Below, in pieces: positions 48,081 through 59,053 of a stretch of DNA of 64,000 nucleotides. The stretch spans positions 65,492,905 through 65,556,904 of the forward strand of contig NC_067312.1 in assembly GCF_020740795.1 (NCBI RefSeq). The letters are read 5' to 3'. This DNA comes from Apus apus (taxonomy: Eukaryota; Chordata; Aves; Apodiformes; Apodidae). A program made the position numbers and the translations under genes. The notes under the pieces are model-generated. The model did not search any database. It worked only from the letters and a program-made list of their open reading frames with translations, and was not told the DNA's origin. The first letter of the stretch is position 1; each line of letters opens with the position of its first letter.

Positions 48081-48794
48081 TCCAGCTGTTATTTAATCAT
48101 GCATAAATAGAAACATTTAATAATGTCTTCGTATCAGTAAGATCATTCATGTTATGCATTTCCAATAAATCAAATTTAAGGTATAGGTTTACATAAGGAG
48201 ATACTACACAAGCATATAACTTATTACACAGAATGAAAGAGAAAAGTTTTAAATTCCCTTTTTCCATGACAGAGAACTGAAAGCAAGGCTATAGGAAGTT
48301 TCTGTAGCTATGAAAAAGAGAAGTTACATATCCAACAAATGCAAAGCTGAGTCTGAAACTGTACCAATGGAAACCTTCCACGCAGAGGCAGAGCCAGGTC
48401 AGAAAGTAAGAACATCAAGAGGTGGCATTGCTTTAGGCAGTGGCAACTGCAAGGATGACATCTTCCTCCCTACCAGGGAAGTTGCCAGCAGAAATCACCC
48501 CATCAGCTGGTGCCATCAATGCCAGGTGTTCACCTTGGCCAAGGTGTCCTAGCAACTCAGGCTGTGGTGAGGGACCTCCCCAGCTCTCTGCCTTGCTTTG
48601 GAGAAAGAGAGGCTGTCCCATCTGCCCCTCAGCACCTCCAGCATGCCTGTCCTCATCACATGAGGGGTTTGTCTCTGCAGGGTTATGCTTCTGGCTCAGC
48701 TCTTGTGAGGAGAGAGACAAAGAAGACTGGGAGCCAAGGCTGTCACCAGGGTCACGGAGTGCTGGTCTCTGCCAGGCAGATGAAGACAACAGCA

Positions 48795-48848
48795 TTATAG
48801 TTATTGTTACTCTTATTGTTATTGATGTTGTTATTGCCGTTGTTATTA
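48795..48848. repeat. TTATTG microsatellite, left half
   Basis: Imperfect repeats of GTTATT. The same repeat resumes at 49458-49515 on the other side of a CR1, so one array was split by the insertion. Confidence 0.8.
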
Positions 48849-49457
48849 GAATAATAGAATGGTTAAGGTTGAAAGGATCAGCAGGTTCCAGGCTCCCTGC
48901 CATGAGCAGGGACACCCCACACTAGACCAGGCTGCACAAGCCTCATCCAACCTGGCCTTGAACACCTCCATGGAGGGGGCTTCCACAACCTCCCGGGGCA
49001 ACCTGTTCCAGCACCTTACCACCCTCATGGTGAATAATTTCTTCCTGATGTCTAATCTAAATCTACCCTCTTTCAGTTTAAAACCATTACCCCTTGTCCT
49101 ATCACTGCCCTCTCTGGTGAAAAGCCCCTCCCCAGCTTTTCTGTAGGCCCTTCAGGTAGTGCAAGGTGCTCTAAGGTCCCCCTGGAGCCTTCTCTTCTCC
49201 ACGCTGCACACCCCCAACTCTCTCAGCCTGTCTTCACAGCAGAGCTGTTCCAACTCTTGGATTTTCTCCATGGCCCTTCTCTGGACCCTCTCCAACAGCT
49301 TCATGTCTTTCCTGTGCTGAGGCCTCCAGAGTTGGACACCATACTCCAGGTGGGGTCTCACCAGAGCAGAGCAGAGGGGCAGAATCACCTCCCTGGCACT
49401 GCTGGCCACACTTCTTTTGATGCAGCCCAGGATGCCATTGGCCCTCTGGGCTGTAAG
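48849..49457 (-). mobile_element. CR1 LINE 3' fragment inserted in a TTATTG repeat
   Basis: Minus-strand CR1. The tail at 48849 (GAATAATAGAATGGTTAAGG) is followed by the [11 protein letters not shown]-type 3' coding landmarks on the opposite strand and the segment [20 protein letters not shown] (49152-49409 reverse). It ends at the LGCIK-like position where CR1 copies are often 5' truncated. Confidence 0.93.
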
Positions 49458-49515
49458 CTATTGTTATTGCTATTGTTATTGTTATTATTGTTGTTACTGT
49501 TACAGTTATTATTTG
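49458..49515. repeat. TTATTG microsatellite, right half
   Basis: Continuation of the hexanucleotide repeat (ATTGTTATTGCTATTGTTAT). See the left half at 48795-48848. Confidence 0.8.
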
Positions 49516-49544
49516 GTTTTAATTATTAAACTATTATTATCCTG

Positions 49545-49860
49545 ATCCATTGACCACATTGATCTGCATTAAATTCCATTGACCCCATAAACCCCCACTG
49601 ACCCCCATTGACCGCATTGATGCCATAGCCCCAACCAGCCCCACTGATCCTCATTGATCTCCCTTGACCTCCATTGATTCCCATAGCCCACAGTTGATCA
49701 CCCTTGACCCCAGTGATCCCCACTGATGCCATAACCCTCCATTGACTCCCACTGACCCCCACTGATCCCCATTTGTCCCCACCAATCCCCACAGCCTCCC
49801 AGTGACCACATAGCCCTCCATAGACTGCCATTGACCACGTAGTCACCCAATGATGAGTCC
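49545..49860. repeat. Degenerate minisatellite, CATTGACCCC type
   Basis: Tandem imperfect units built from CATTGACCCC and CACTGATCCC, roughly 12-24 bp per unit. No coding meaning. Confidence 0.85.
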
Positions 49861-49974
49861 CAGAGTGTGATTATTCACAAAAATAGAGCACACTTCCCCA
49901 TGCTGGAACAGAAGGCCAGGGCCCCCCAGTGTCATGGGGAGTGAGGGCACAGGGGGGCATGAAAGGGGCGTATG

Positions 49975-50200
49975 GGCAAAAGGTAGGGTGTGGGTGAGAG
50001 TTAGGGTGTGCCAAGGGATGTGCAGAGTCACAGGGGTGTGCCAAGGGGTGTGAAAGGGCTAAGGGTGTGCAACACCAACATATGCCAAGGGGTATGTGAA
50101 GGTCTTGTGTGCACAAAAGAAGGGGTGTGCAAAAGGTTTGCACATACACAGGAGTGTGCAATGGCAAAGGAGTGTTTAAAGGGCTGTGTGAGGTCCTGGG
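49975..50200. repeat. Degenerate GGGGTGTGCAAAG minisatellite
   Basis: Imperfect tandem copies of GGGGTGTGCCAAG and GTGTGCAAAAG, more diverged than the neighbouring arrays. Confidence 0.7.
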
Positions 50201-50467
50201 TGTCAAGTGGGTCCCATCCCACTGCGTGGGCTCAGGGGAGACGATCTATCAGACGGTCTGCTGCAGTGCCAGGAGTCACAACAAGGACTCAGGAAGGACA
50301 GAAACATTCTAACAGTCCCAGTACTGTTAGTCACTCGACCAACACGGGGGTGGGAGTCAAGACATGGATTCCTAAATGGTCAAAAAAGGCTTTATTCCGC
50401 ATGTGGCTTAAAACACAAGTCTGGGTAATTTGCAGTAGGGATATCCTGGATAAAAAGCTTTTCACCT

Positions 50468-52880
50468 AACAAAGAGGTGAGATAACAACTCTTAACAGCT
50501 AACAGTGAGGTAGTAACTTTTAGCAGGTAACAGTGAGGTCATATAACACTTAACACGTAGCAAAGAGGTAATGTAACACCAAATAGTGAGGTAACAATGT
50601 TTAACACCTAGAAAAAAGATAATATAACACTTAACACCTAACAAAGAGGTAAGGTAACAATTTTTAACACCTAACAGTGAGTAACAATGCTTAATACCCG
50701 ACAAAGAGTTAAGGTAACACTTAACGAGTATCATAGAATCTTAGGGGTTGGAAGGGACCTCGAAAGATCATCTAGTCCAACCCCCCCTGCTAGAGCAGGG
50801 TCACCTAGAGCACATCACACAAGAACGCATCCAGGTGGGTTTTGAATGTCTCCAGTGAAGGAGACTCCACAACCTCCCTGGGCAGCCTGTTCCACTGCTC
50901 TGTCACTCTCACAGTAAAAATTTTTTTTCGTATATTCACCTTGAACCTCCTATGCTCCAATTTCCACCCATTACCCCTTGTCCTATCCCTGGTCATCACT
51001 AAGAAAAGCCTAACTCCATCTCCCTGACACTCACCCCTTAAGTATTTGTAAACATTAATGAGGTCACCCCTCAGTCTCCTTTTCTCCAAGCTAAAGAGAC
51101 CCAGCTCCCTCAGCCTCTCCTCATAAGGGAGATGTTCTACGCCCTTAATCATCTTTGTAGCTCTGCGCTGGACTCTCTCAAGCAGATCCTTGTCCTTCTT
51201 GAACTGAGGGGCCCAGAACTGGACACAATACTCCAGATGCAGCCTCACCAATGCAGAATAAAGAGGTAGGAGAACCTCTCTTGACCTACTAACCACACCC
51301 TTTCTAATGCACCCCAGGATGCCGTTGGCCTTCTTGGCCACAAGGGCACATTGCTGGCTCAGAAGTAGATCAGTGAAGTAATGTAACAAGTCTTATACAG
51401 CTAAGAGTGAGTAACAATGCTTAACACCTAACAAAGAGGTAAGGTAACAACTCTTTAACAGTGAGGTAACAATACTTAACACCCGACAAGGAGTTCAGGT
51501 AACACTTAACAACTATCAGTGAGTTAAGGTAACAAGTCTTATACAGCTAAGAGTGAGGTAACAGTGCTTAACACCTAACAAAGAGGTCATATAACACTTA
51601 ACACCTAACAAAGAGGTAAGGTAACAACTCATTAACAGTGAGTAACAATGCTTAACACCTGCCAAAGCAGTAAAGTAACAATTATTAACACCTAACAGTG
51701 AGTAACAATGCTTAACATCTGACAAAGAGTTAAGGTAACACTTAACAACTATCAGTGAGGTCAGGTAACAAGTCTTATACAGCTAAGAGTGAGGTAACAA
51801 TGCTTAACACCTAACAAAGAGGTCATATAACACTTAACACCTAACAAAGAGGTAAGGTAACAACTCATTAACAGTGAGTAACAATGCTTAACACCTGCCA
51901 AAGCAGTAAAGTAACAATTATTAACACCTAACAGTGAGTAACAGTGCTTAACATCTGACAAAGAGTTAAGGTAACACTTAACAACTATCAGTGAGGTCAG
52001 GTAACAAGTCTTATACAGCTAAGAGTGAGGTAACAATGCTTAACACCTAACAAAGAGGTCATATAACACTTAACACCTAACAAAGAGGTAAGGTAACAAC
52101 TCATTAACAGTGAGTAACAATGCTTAACACCCAACAAAGAGTTAAGGTAACACTTAAAAGCTATCAGTGAGGTAAGGTAACAAGTCTTATACAGCTATCA
52201 GTGAGTAACAATGCTTTAACACCTAACAAAGAGGTAAGGTAACAATTTTTAAACACCTAACAGTGAGTAACAATGCTTAACACCTGACAAAGAGTTAAGG
52301 TAACACTTAACAACTATCAGTGAGTTAAGGTCACAAGTCTTATACAGATAAGAGTGAGTAACAATGCTTAACACCTAACAAAGAGGTCATATAACATTGA
52401 ACACCTAACAAAGAGGTAAGGTAACAACTCTTTAACAGTGAGTAACAATGCTTAACACCTGACAAACAAGTCATGTAACACTGAACACCTAACAACGAGG
52501 TAGGGTAACAACTCTTTAACAGTGAGGTAACAATGCTTAACACCTAGAAAACAGGTAATATAATACTTAACATCTAACAAAGAGGTAAGGTAACAACTTT
52601 TAACACCTAACAGTGAGTAAAAATGCTTAACACCTGACAAAGAGTTAAGGTAACACTTAACAACTATCAGTGAGGTCAGGTAACAAGTCTTATACAGCTA
52701 AGAGTGAGGTAACAATGCTTAACACCTAACAAAGAGGTCATATAACACTTAAGACCTAACAAAGAGGTAAGGTAACAACTCTTTAACAGTGAGTAACAAT
52801 GCTTAACACCTGACAGAGAAGTCATATAACAACACCTAACAAAGAGGTAAGGTAAGAACTCTAAATAATAATAAGTTGTA
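50468..52880. repeat. Long minisatellite with 236-bp higher-order period, split by CR1
   Basis: Basic motifs are TAACACCTAACAAAGAGGTA, AGGTAACAACTC, ACAGTGAGTAACAATGCT and variants, about 20-45 bp each. From about 51537 they are arranged in a larger block: AAGTCTTATACAGCTAAGAG recurs at about 51535, 51771 and 52007, exactly 236 bp apart, with further variants near 52185, 52335 and 52685. A CR1 at 50731-51365 interrupts the array. The array ends about 50 bp before the stop codon of the cyclin T1-like gene, so it occupies that gene's 3' flank. Confidence 0.95.
50731..51365 (-). mobile_element. CR1 LINE 3' fragment, young
   Basis: Minus-strand CR1 with a 195-codon frame still open (50805-51389). 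It covers the C-terminal region: [57 protein letters not shown] and [19 protein letters not shown]. The 3' UTR end (GGTTGGAAGGGACCTCGAAA on the plus strand) is the same subfamily as the copy at 22.8 kb. Confidence 0.96.
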
Positions 52881-52931
52881 ACAGAATTAAGTAATTCTTC
52901 ATGAGGCAGCGGAATGAGCTCTTTCTCTTCC

Positions 52932-55900
52932 CTACAGGGAAAGCCCAGGTTTGGGCTCTGTGAACACTCCGTCTTCCAAAGGGGCTTTACCTGGGCAGAG
53001 GGGAGAGCCAGGGGGGCAGTTCTGAGGGCAGGGGGATGGTCCAGGCTTGTCTATGTGGGTGGCAGTGCTGGTGCTGTTGGAAGCCAGGAGGTCCAAGGGG
53101 TGGGAGTGGAGGAGCGGCACGTTGGGGTCCTCGGAAGCCTGGCTGGTGTGGGGCCCCTGGGCCTTCTCTGATGTGTTGTGGGGCCACTGGGCCTCTGTGG
53201 GACCCTCCTCTGATGTGTCATGGGGGTCCTGGGATAAGGGGAGGCTGCCTGCTTGCAAGCTGTGCCCTGGGACAGGGGCTGCCCCTGGGAGGCAAGGGTT
53301 GGGGAGCGGCTCCTCGGGGCCCTTGGAGACTTTGCTGGCCTTGGGCTGGTGCTCGAGGGTTGCAGCCGTGGCCTCCAGCTCCTCCGGCAGGGGCCTCTTG
53401 CGAGAAGAGCCAAGGGGACCGTGGCCTTTGTGGGACACGGGGCTGGGCACGGGGCTGGGCTGGGAGCCTTCTGGACACTTGTTGGCCACGCTGCTGGGGC
53501 TGCCACCAAGCTGGGGGTGCAAATGTTGGTGAGAGGGATTGTCGTCTTGTTGTCCTTCCCTCTTCTGCTGCTGTTGGACCAGGGGATCCTGGGAGGTGCA
53601 GGTGTACTGGCACCCCACCTTGGCCCCCGTGTTCTCCAGCTGCTGCTGTTGTGCCTCCACCTCCTTGGCACGCTTGGCCTCCGGCTCCTGGAGTGACACT
53701 TCACTGTTCTGGCCACTCTGCTCCTGACAGCAAATGATACCTTGCTGTCGGAGACACTCATCTATCCAGGCACGTTTGCTCTTTCTTGGGGTCTCATCAA
53801 GGTCCAGCCTGGCTGGACGATACCACCAACCAGTCTCGGACGTTTCCACACGCTGCTGGTGTCCACTGGTGTCAACAGCCTTCAGCTTCTTGGCTTCTTG
53901 AGAGGCCTGGAATAGAATCAGTGACCGGTCATGTAGCTTGGGCTGTCACTAAAGCTGGTCTGATAGAAGCAACTCAGCTGGAACTGCACGAGCTCTCCTT
54001 TACAGACAGATCCACTTTGCCCCCACCCCTCCTGGTAGGAAAGGACCCAGCCATTGGCAGCAGGGTTGCTAGCGTGGTGGGAAAACAAGGTCTCTACAGA
54101 GCTAACTCGAAACAGTGAACTCGGGAGCTGAAGGGATATTTGGCAGATGCAGAGGGTTCAGATTCCCCCTCACACCCTTCAGACACTGCTTGCGCTGTCA
54201 TCCTGGAGATGCCTCACAGCCTGGAGAAACTAGGGCCTGTGCTCTCCTGCCAGCACCCATGCTCCAAAGCAGACTCTTACCCTCCAGCTCCAGAGGTGCT
54301 TCCGCTGGCTGGGATTTTTCTCCAGGATTTGCTGGAACTCCAGAGACAGTTCTGCAGAAGAAACACAAACCCATGCAGGAGGGTCAGAGGCAGGCAGGTC
54401 AGTGTGAATCCATCAGGGCAATCCCCCAGTTACTAAAGAGTGGAGCTACTGAGGAGGTGGAGCTACTTCCAGAGGGGAACTACTGAGAACTAGTATCACT
54501 GGCCCCACTGGAACTCCTCTCCCTGTGTGCCTTTTGCTACCTCTGTTGTGCCACAGGAGCTGCTGCTGCTGCCCTGCAAACCTCGGCAACACCTCAGTCC
54601 TGGACGCACTGGATGGTGGCCATGTTTGAATGGCAGACCCAGGAACACAGACCCCAAAACAATTTAAAAGCCTTTGGGGGGGAACCTCATTCCCAAACTT
54701 ACCATCTAAGAGCTCCAGAGTGATACCACCATCCATGTGTTCCCACCAGTGCTTCCCATCCTTGGAGACTGGGACCTCCCAGTTGGACTGCTTACAAGCC
54801 AGGTGGATGCAGATGCAGGCCACAACCGGAGGAGTGTAGCGCAGGCTGAAGGTGGTCAGCTGCAGGCTGCCCTCACCAGCAGGAAGAGAAACAGAAAGCC
54901 CTGAGCTCCCAGGCCTCACACCTGCCCCAGGTGCCAGAGGTGGACATGGTGGGCAAGTCCCTGCCATGCCTCCCCCAGGACAACCCTACTGCCATGGGTG
55001 TCTCTATCCTGCTCCACCAATGTGCTCAGCCCTTCCCCCTTCTGCTGCAGACCCTTTGGGGCCAGGAAACTGTCAGCTCCAGGCTCTGTGGCTCATGCAG
55101 CAGCACTGAGGCTGCTGCCTTGCTCCAGCCCTCCTCGGAAGGAGAAAGCCAGTGGCTGGGTCACTTGCCAGCCCCCATCTCTGCTCCACCTAGAAGAAAG
55201 ACCATTTCAAGTGCAGCTCCTGGGATGGCATTAAGGAGTAAAGTGGCCCTCTTCAGGTTTCAGGAAGGCTCTGGTCTCTCCCACAGGATTTTTGCTTAAA
55301 GCACTGAAGCTTTGGCTCTGAATAGCACTGGAGTGACTCTGGAGTGCCTACAGGGAGCCTGGCTGCCTACTTGAACTAACTCTCTACCAAAGAAGGCAGC
55401 AAAGGTCCTGAGCATCCCATGGGGCTTGCTGGGATGGCTGGTTATGCAGCTGTCTTGGCCTGCCAGCAAGCTCTTGCTGAACCCAACCCAGTGATCTCCA
55501 GCTGCTCACAGGCTGCCCAGTGCCCCAGGGATCCCCAGCAGCACATCTGTTTCAGAGAAGACCCTCTGTCCAGCTGAGATCCATGATAAAATAATAACCT
55601 TTTGGTTGCCAGGTGATAGGCAGTTCGGGCCAAGTCCTTGCTGGCTGAAAGAGAAAAGGAACAAGCCATGTGTCAGTCTGCACTCCCTGACAAACCTCGC
55701 TCTATTGTAGCCAAGAGCCCTGGGCCTCTGGCCTCCACACACAAAACAAACATGGTTTGACTAACTCCATGCCAGAGATACAAGCATTTTAAAAGTTTCT
55801 GCAGGTGGAGAGCTTTGCATGGTTCAGCACTGCCACAGCATCACCTCAGCCCTTTGCAGCTGCCTCTGTTTTGACCCCATTTGTTGCAGTCCCTAAGGAA

Positions 55901-58900
55901 ACTGACTGCAGATGGGCTCTTGGACAGGCCCAGATAAACACCACAATGTATTTTCATAGCCCTTCTCTGCCAAACTGAGGTGACATGGAGGAGAAGCTGC
56001 AAGCACCCGGCAGAGCTTACCTTGCACGAGCTGCGCACACTTCACCACGTGGGTATGGGGGTGGTCAACGAGGATCTCAAACCCTGGAAGAACACAGACG
56101 TGCAGCCATCAGAAAACCAGCAGCACGCCCTGGCAGGTCTATGAGTCTGCTGTGTCCTGCTCCTGGGGGACAAGCCCTTCTCCCCTTCCCTCCTGCAGGC
56201 CCTGCTCTCTGCCCAGAGGCAAGCAGGAAGAGGGCACCTGCAAACTGGCTCTGAAGTGGAGCAGGTGTCACTAAGTCCAGCTGTTAACAGTGTCTTTTAG
56301 AAAGGAACAGGAAACTGGATCCAACAGCCATGGGCCTAAGTGTAGCCTCCAGCTTCTTTCAGAAAGTCCCCCAAACTGTTGCTGGTTTTGTTGTTGTTGG
56401 TGTTTTTTTTTCTTTTTTATTTCTCATTTTCAGCTATCTGATAAAAATAATAACTTTCAACCCAGGTTTTGTGAGAAATCTCTCAGCACAAACTGCTTCC
56501 TGGCCACAGGACAAGAGCCCAGTGAGGACAGCGACTGGTAGAGAATCTGTCATGGGGGGAAAAGAGATGAGCCCCCCTTCAATGCTGTAATTCCTCTGAG
56601 CATGGAACCTGAGCCCAGTTACACTTGAGAAGCTGATGATAAAGGGAAAACCAAAAGAGCAGGTGTGAAAAAGAAAGTTTGTTGCCTGAATTCTTGCTCT
56701 CCCACTGGCCAGCTGTATCTCTGCTCTCCAGCTGTGGAGAAATTTGTGCAGTCAGGCTCTCCACTCTGTGGAATCCTTTCAGGTCTGTGATTGATGTGGC
56801 AGCCTGTCTGCTTTGGAAAACTTACCCAGGGTCTCCAGGATGATTGACTCCAGAGACACCAGGTCTTGGCCTTGCTGCAGGAATGCCTGGAGGGGACAGG
56901 ACAGGCAAGTTACTCCCAGGGAGGCACTCTGGTGAATCCTGCACATTTCTCACTCCCCTTGCTTTGCTCAGGGAGACAGGAAGAACAAAAGGGAATCTCT
57001 GCTGATCGGCACTGGGGGAACTGGCACAGACCTGCCAGACCAGAGGAAGCAGAGTGTTGGGTTGGCCCTGCTCCCCTGCTGCTGCTCTGCTGAGGGGGGC
57101 TGCATCAGGACCCAAAGCAGCCCTCACAGGCCTCAAACCTGGCACTGACTGGGATGCCCCGACAAGCAGCACAGCAACTAGCTGCTTCTTGCTTGTGTTT
57201 TTCCTTAAGCTTTCCTGGATCAAGCTGCCCCTTCTCAGCACGGCTGGCTACTCAGTCTGAGGTCAGACAGGCTGTCTGTAGGGTCAGGATGTAGCATGCT
57301 GCCACCACTTCCATGCCCTGTGCCTGTGCTCCTCCCATCAGAGCCCAGTTCTGCCCTCCTGACTATCACCTCACTCTCAGGCTCTAGAGGAGGTTCCAGG
57401 GGATGTAGGCAGGAATGTGCTGCATTGATGACCTCCTGTGCAGCACGCTTTTGCTCTTCCACCTTGGCTGCCAAGAACAGAGCCGCTGGTGCCACTGACT
57501 GCAAAGAAAAAAAAACTTATTATTGTTTTAAAGATGGGAGGTTCAAGATGCAAGCCAATAGATTAGGCTGATTCTCATGTCTACAACAAATATTCCTTTA
57601 GGAAACAAAGCCAACTGTGCAAGTCCAAAGACCACTGGAAGGTGGCAAAAGGGTCTCTGGGGACTCCTGGCAGCTCCAATCCAGCCTTCCCCTTTCCCAG
57701 CCCCTCCCCAGGTTGGTCCCACCTCCTTGCCCCTAAGCCAGCTGCCAGGCAGCAACAAGAGCAGAGCTGGAGGGGTTCCCAGTGCCCCCCACCCCACCAG
57801 GCCCCAGCACACTCACGTTTCGATGGAACTGGGTGAAGGACTGCACCATGTAGAAACGGTGCATGTAGATGATGGCTGTGTTGATTGCGAGCTGGGAGCT
57901 GAGGGGGTTGTTAAGGAAACCTACAGCCCCAATGATGACCCCTGAGATAGATCCTCAGCTCCCCATCACCCATCTGGCACCAATCTGGTTTGGCTCTCCT
58001 TGCTCCTGAACTGGGGTCTCCCTGCTCCAGGCTCAACTCTCTCTGCTCCCAGGCTCAGCTCTCCCTGCTCCCAGGCTCAGCTCTGCCTGCTTCCAGGCTC
58101 ACCTCTGCCTGTTCCCTGGCTCAGCTCTGCCTGCTCCCAGGCTCAGCTCTCCTTGCTCCCTGGCTCAGCTCTCCCTGCTCCCAGGCTCAGCTCTCCCTGC
58201 ACGCAGGCTCAGCTCTGCCTGTTCCCTGGTTCAGCTCTGCCTGCTCCCAGGCTAAGCTCTCTTTGCTCCCAGGCTCAGCTCTCCCTGCTCCCTGGCTAAG
58301 CTCCCCCTGCTCCCAGGCTCAGCTCTGCCTACTCCCTGGCTCAGCTCTCCCTGCTCCCAGGCTCAGCTCTCCCTGTTCCCTGGCTCAGCTCTGCCTGCTC
58401 CCAGGCTAAGCTCTCTTTGCTCCCTGGCTCAGCTCCCCCTGCTCCCAGGCTCAGCTCTCCCTGCTCCCTGGCTAAGCTCCCCCTGCTCCCAGGCTCAGCT
58501 CTGCCTGCTCCCAGGCTAAGCTCTGCCTGCTCCCTGGCTCACCTCTCCCTGCTCCCAGGCTCAGCTCTGCCTGCTCCCAGACTAAGCTCTCCTTGCTCCC
58601 AGGCTCAGCTCTCCCTGCTCCCAGACTCAGCTCTGCCTGCTCCCAGGCTCAGCTCTGCCTGCTCCCAGGCTCAGCTCTGCCTCCTCCCAGACTAAGCTCT
58701 CTTTGCTCCCAGGCTCAGTTCTCCCAGCTCCCAGACTTGGCTGTCCATGCTCCCAGGCTGGGGTCTCCCTTCTCCCCCTCTGGGCTCTCCCTGCTCCCCT
58801 TTGGGCTCTCCCTGCTCCCCATCGAGCCCAGCTCTCCCCGCTCCCTGGCCAGCCCCACCCCAGGGGTGTCCGGATACAGATGCAGCCGCTGCCCCATGTC

Positions 58901-59053
58901 CTGCACCAGCCTGGCCGCCTGCTGCCGGTACCAGAGCTCCCGGGGGGAGTCGATCCCGGCGCGGCGCGAGGGGCTGCAGTCCAGCTGCTGGCGGCTGAAG
59001 TACCAGCGGGGCCCTGCGGTGCCACCGGCCCCGCCGCTCGCTGGGTCCTCCAT
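52932..59053 (-). CDS. Cyclin T1-like protein, nine exons
   Basis: Cyclin T pairs with CDK9 to form P-TEFb, which releases paused RNA polymerase II in the nucleus. Coding exons, 5' to 3': 58878-59053, 57817-57898, 57370-57498, 56826-56886, 56021-56083, 55599-55644, 54703-54866, 54281-54351, 52932-53906. All junction phases fit, every donor is GT and every acceptor AG. The sum is 1767 nt, or 588 residues, against 726 in human CCNT1. The cyclin boxes span about residues 15-250: [94 protein letters not shown]. The last exon keeps the coiled-coil core ([16 protein letters not shown]) but is otherwise diverged, Pro/Gln-rich, and lacks the His-rich tract. The exon 6 donor (GTTATT) and the tract before exon 7 are weak. 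Near the end (about 53036-53046) a single frame change hides the ancestral ending [15 protein letters not shown]. Intron 1 holds a large minisatellite. I infer a functional or recently functional gene. Confidence 0.92.
58010..58745. repeat. 22-bp minisatellite in intron 1 of the cyclin T1-like gene
   Basis: About 33 tandem copies of a 22-bp unit of the form CTCAGCTCTCCCTGCTCCCA plus GG, with A/G and C/G variants. Three units equal 66 bp (22 codons), so long Leu/Pro/Ser frames stay open without being genes. The array ends about 130 bp before the exon 1 donor. Confidence 0.96.

Noticed and set aside
48433-48925. Overlapping 160-codon frames on both strands
   Set aside because: Part is the TTATTG repeat and CR1 tail. 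The two strands are equally open and neither shows a domain.
51516-52640. Repeat proteins with a VKHCYSLLGVK pattern on the minus strand
   Set aside because: These come from the non-coding minisatellite array. All copies follow the DNA period and no start or splice context exists.
50468-52880. CRISPR-like array
   Set aside because: Units are contiguous, variable and without unique spacers, and the genome is a bird's.
52932-53760. Long overlapping frames opposite the last cyclin T1-like exon
   Set aside because: They are shadows of the real exon, which is supported by phase-matched splicing and similarity to cyclin T1.
57990-58695. Leu/Pro/Ser-rich repeat proteins on the plus strand
   Set aside because: They are translations of a 22-bp minisatellite inside an intron. 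Three units equal 22 codons, which keeps frames open by chance.
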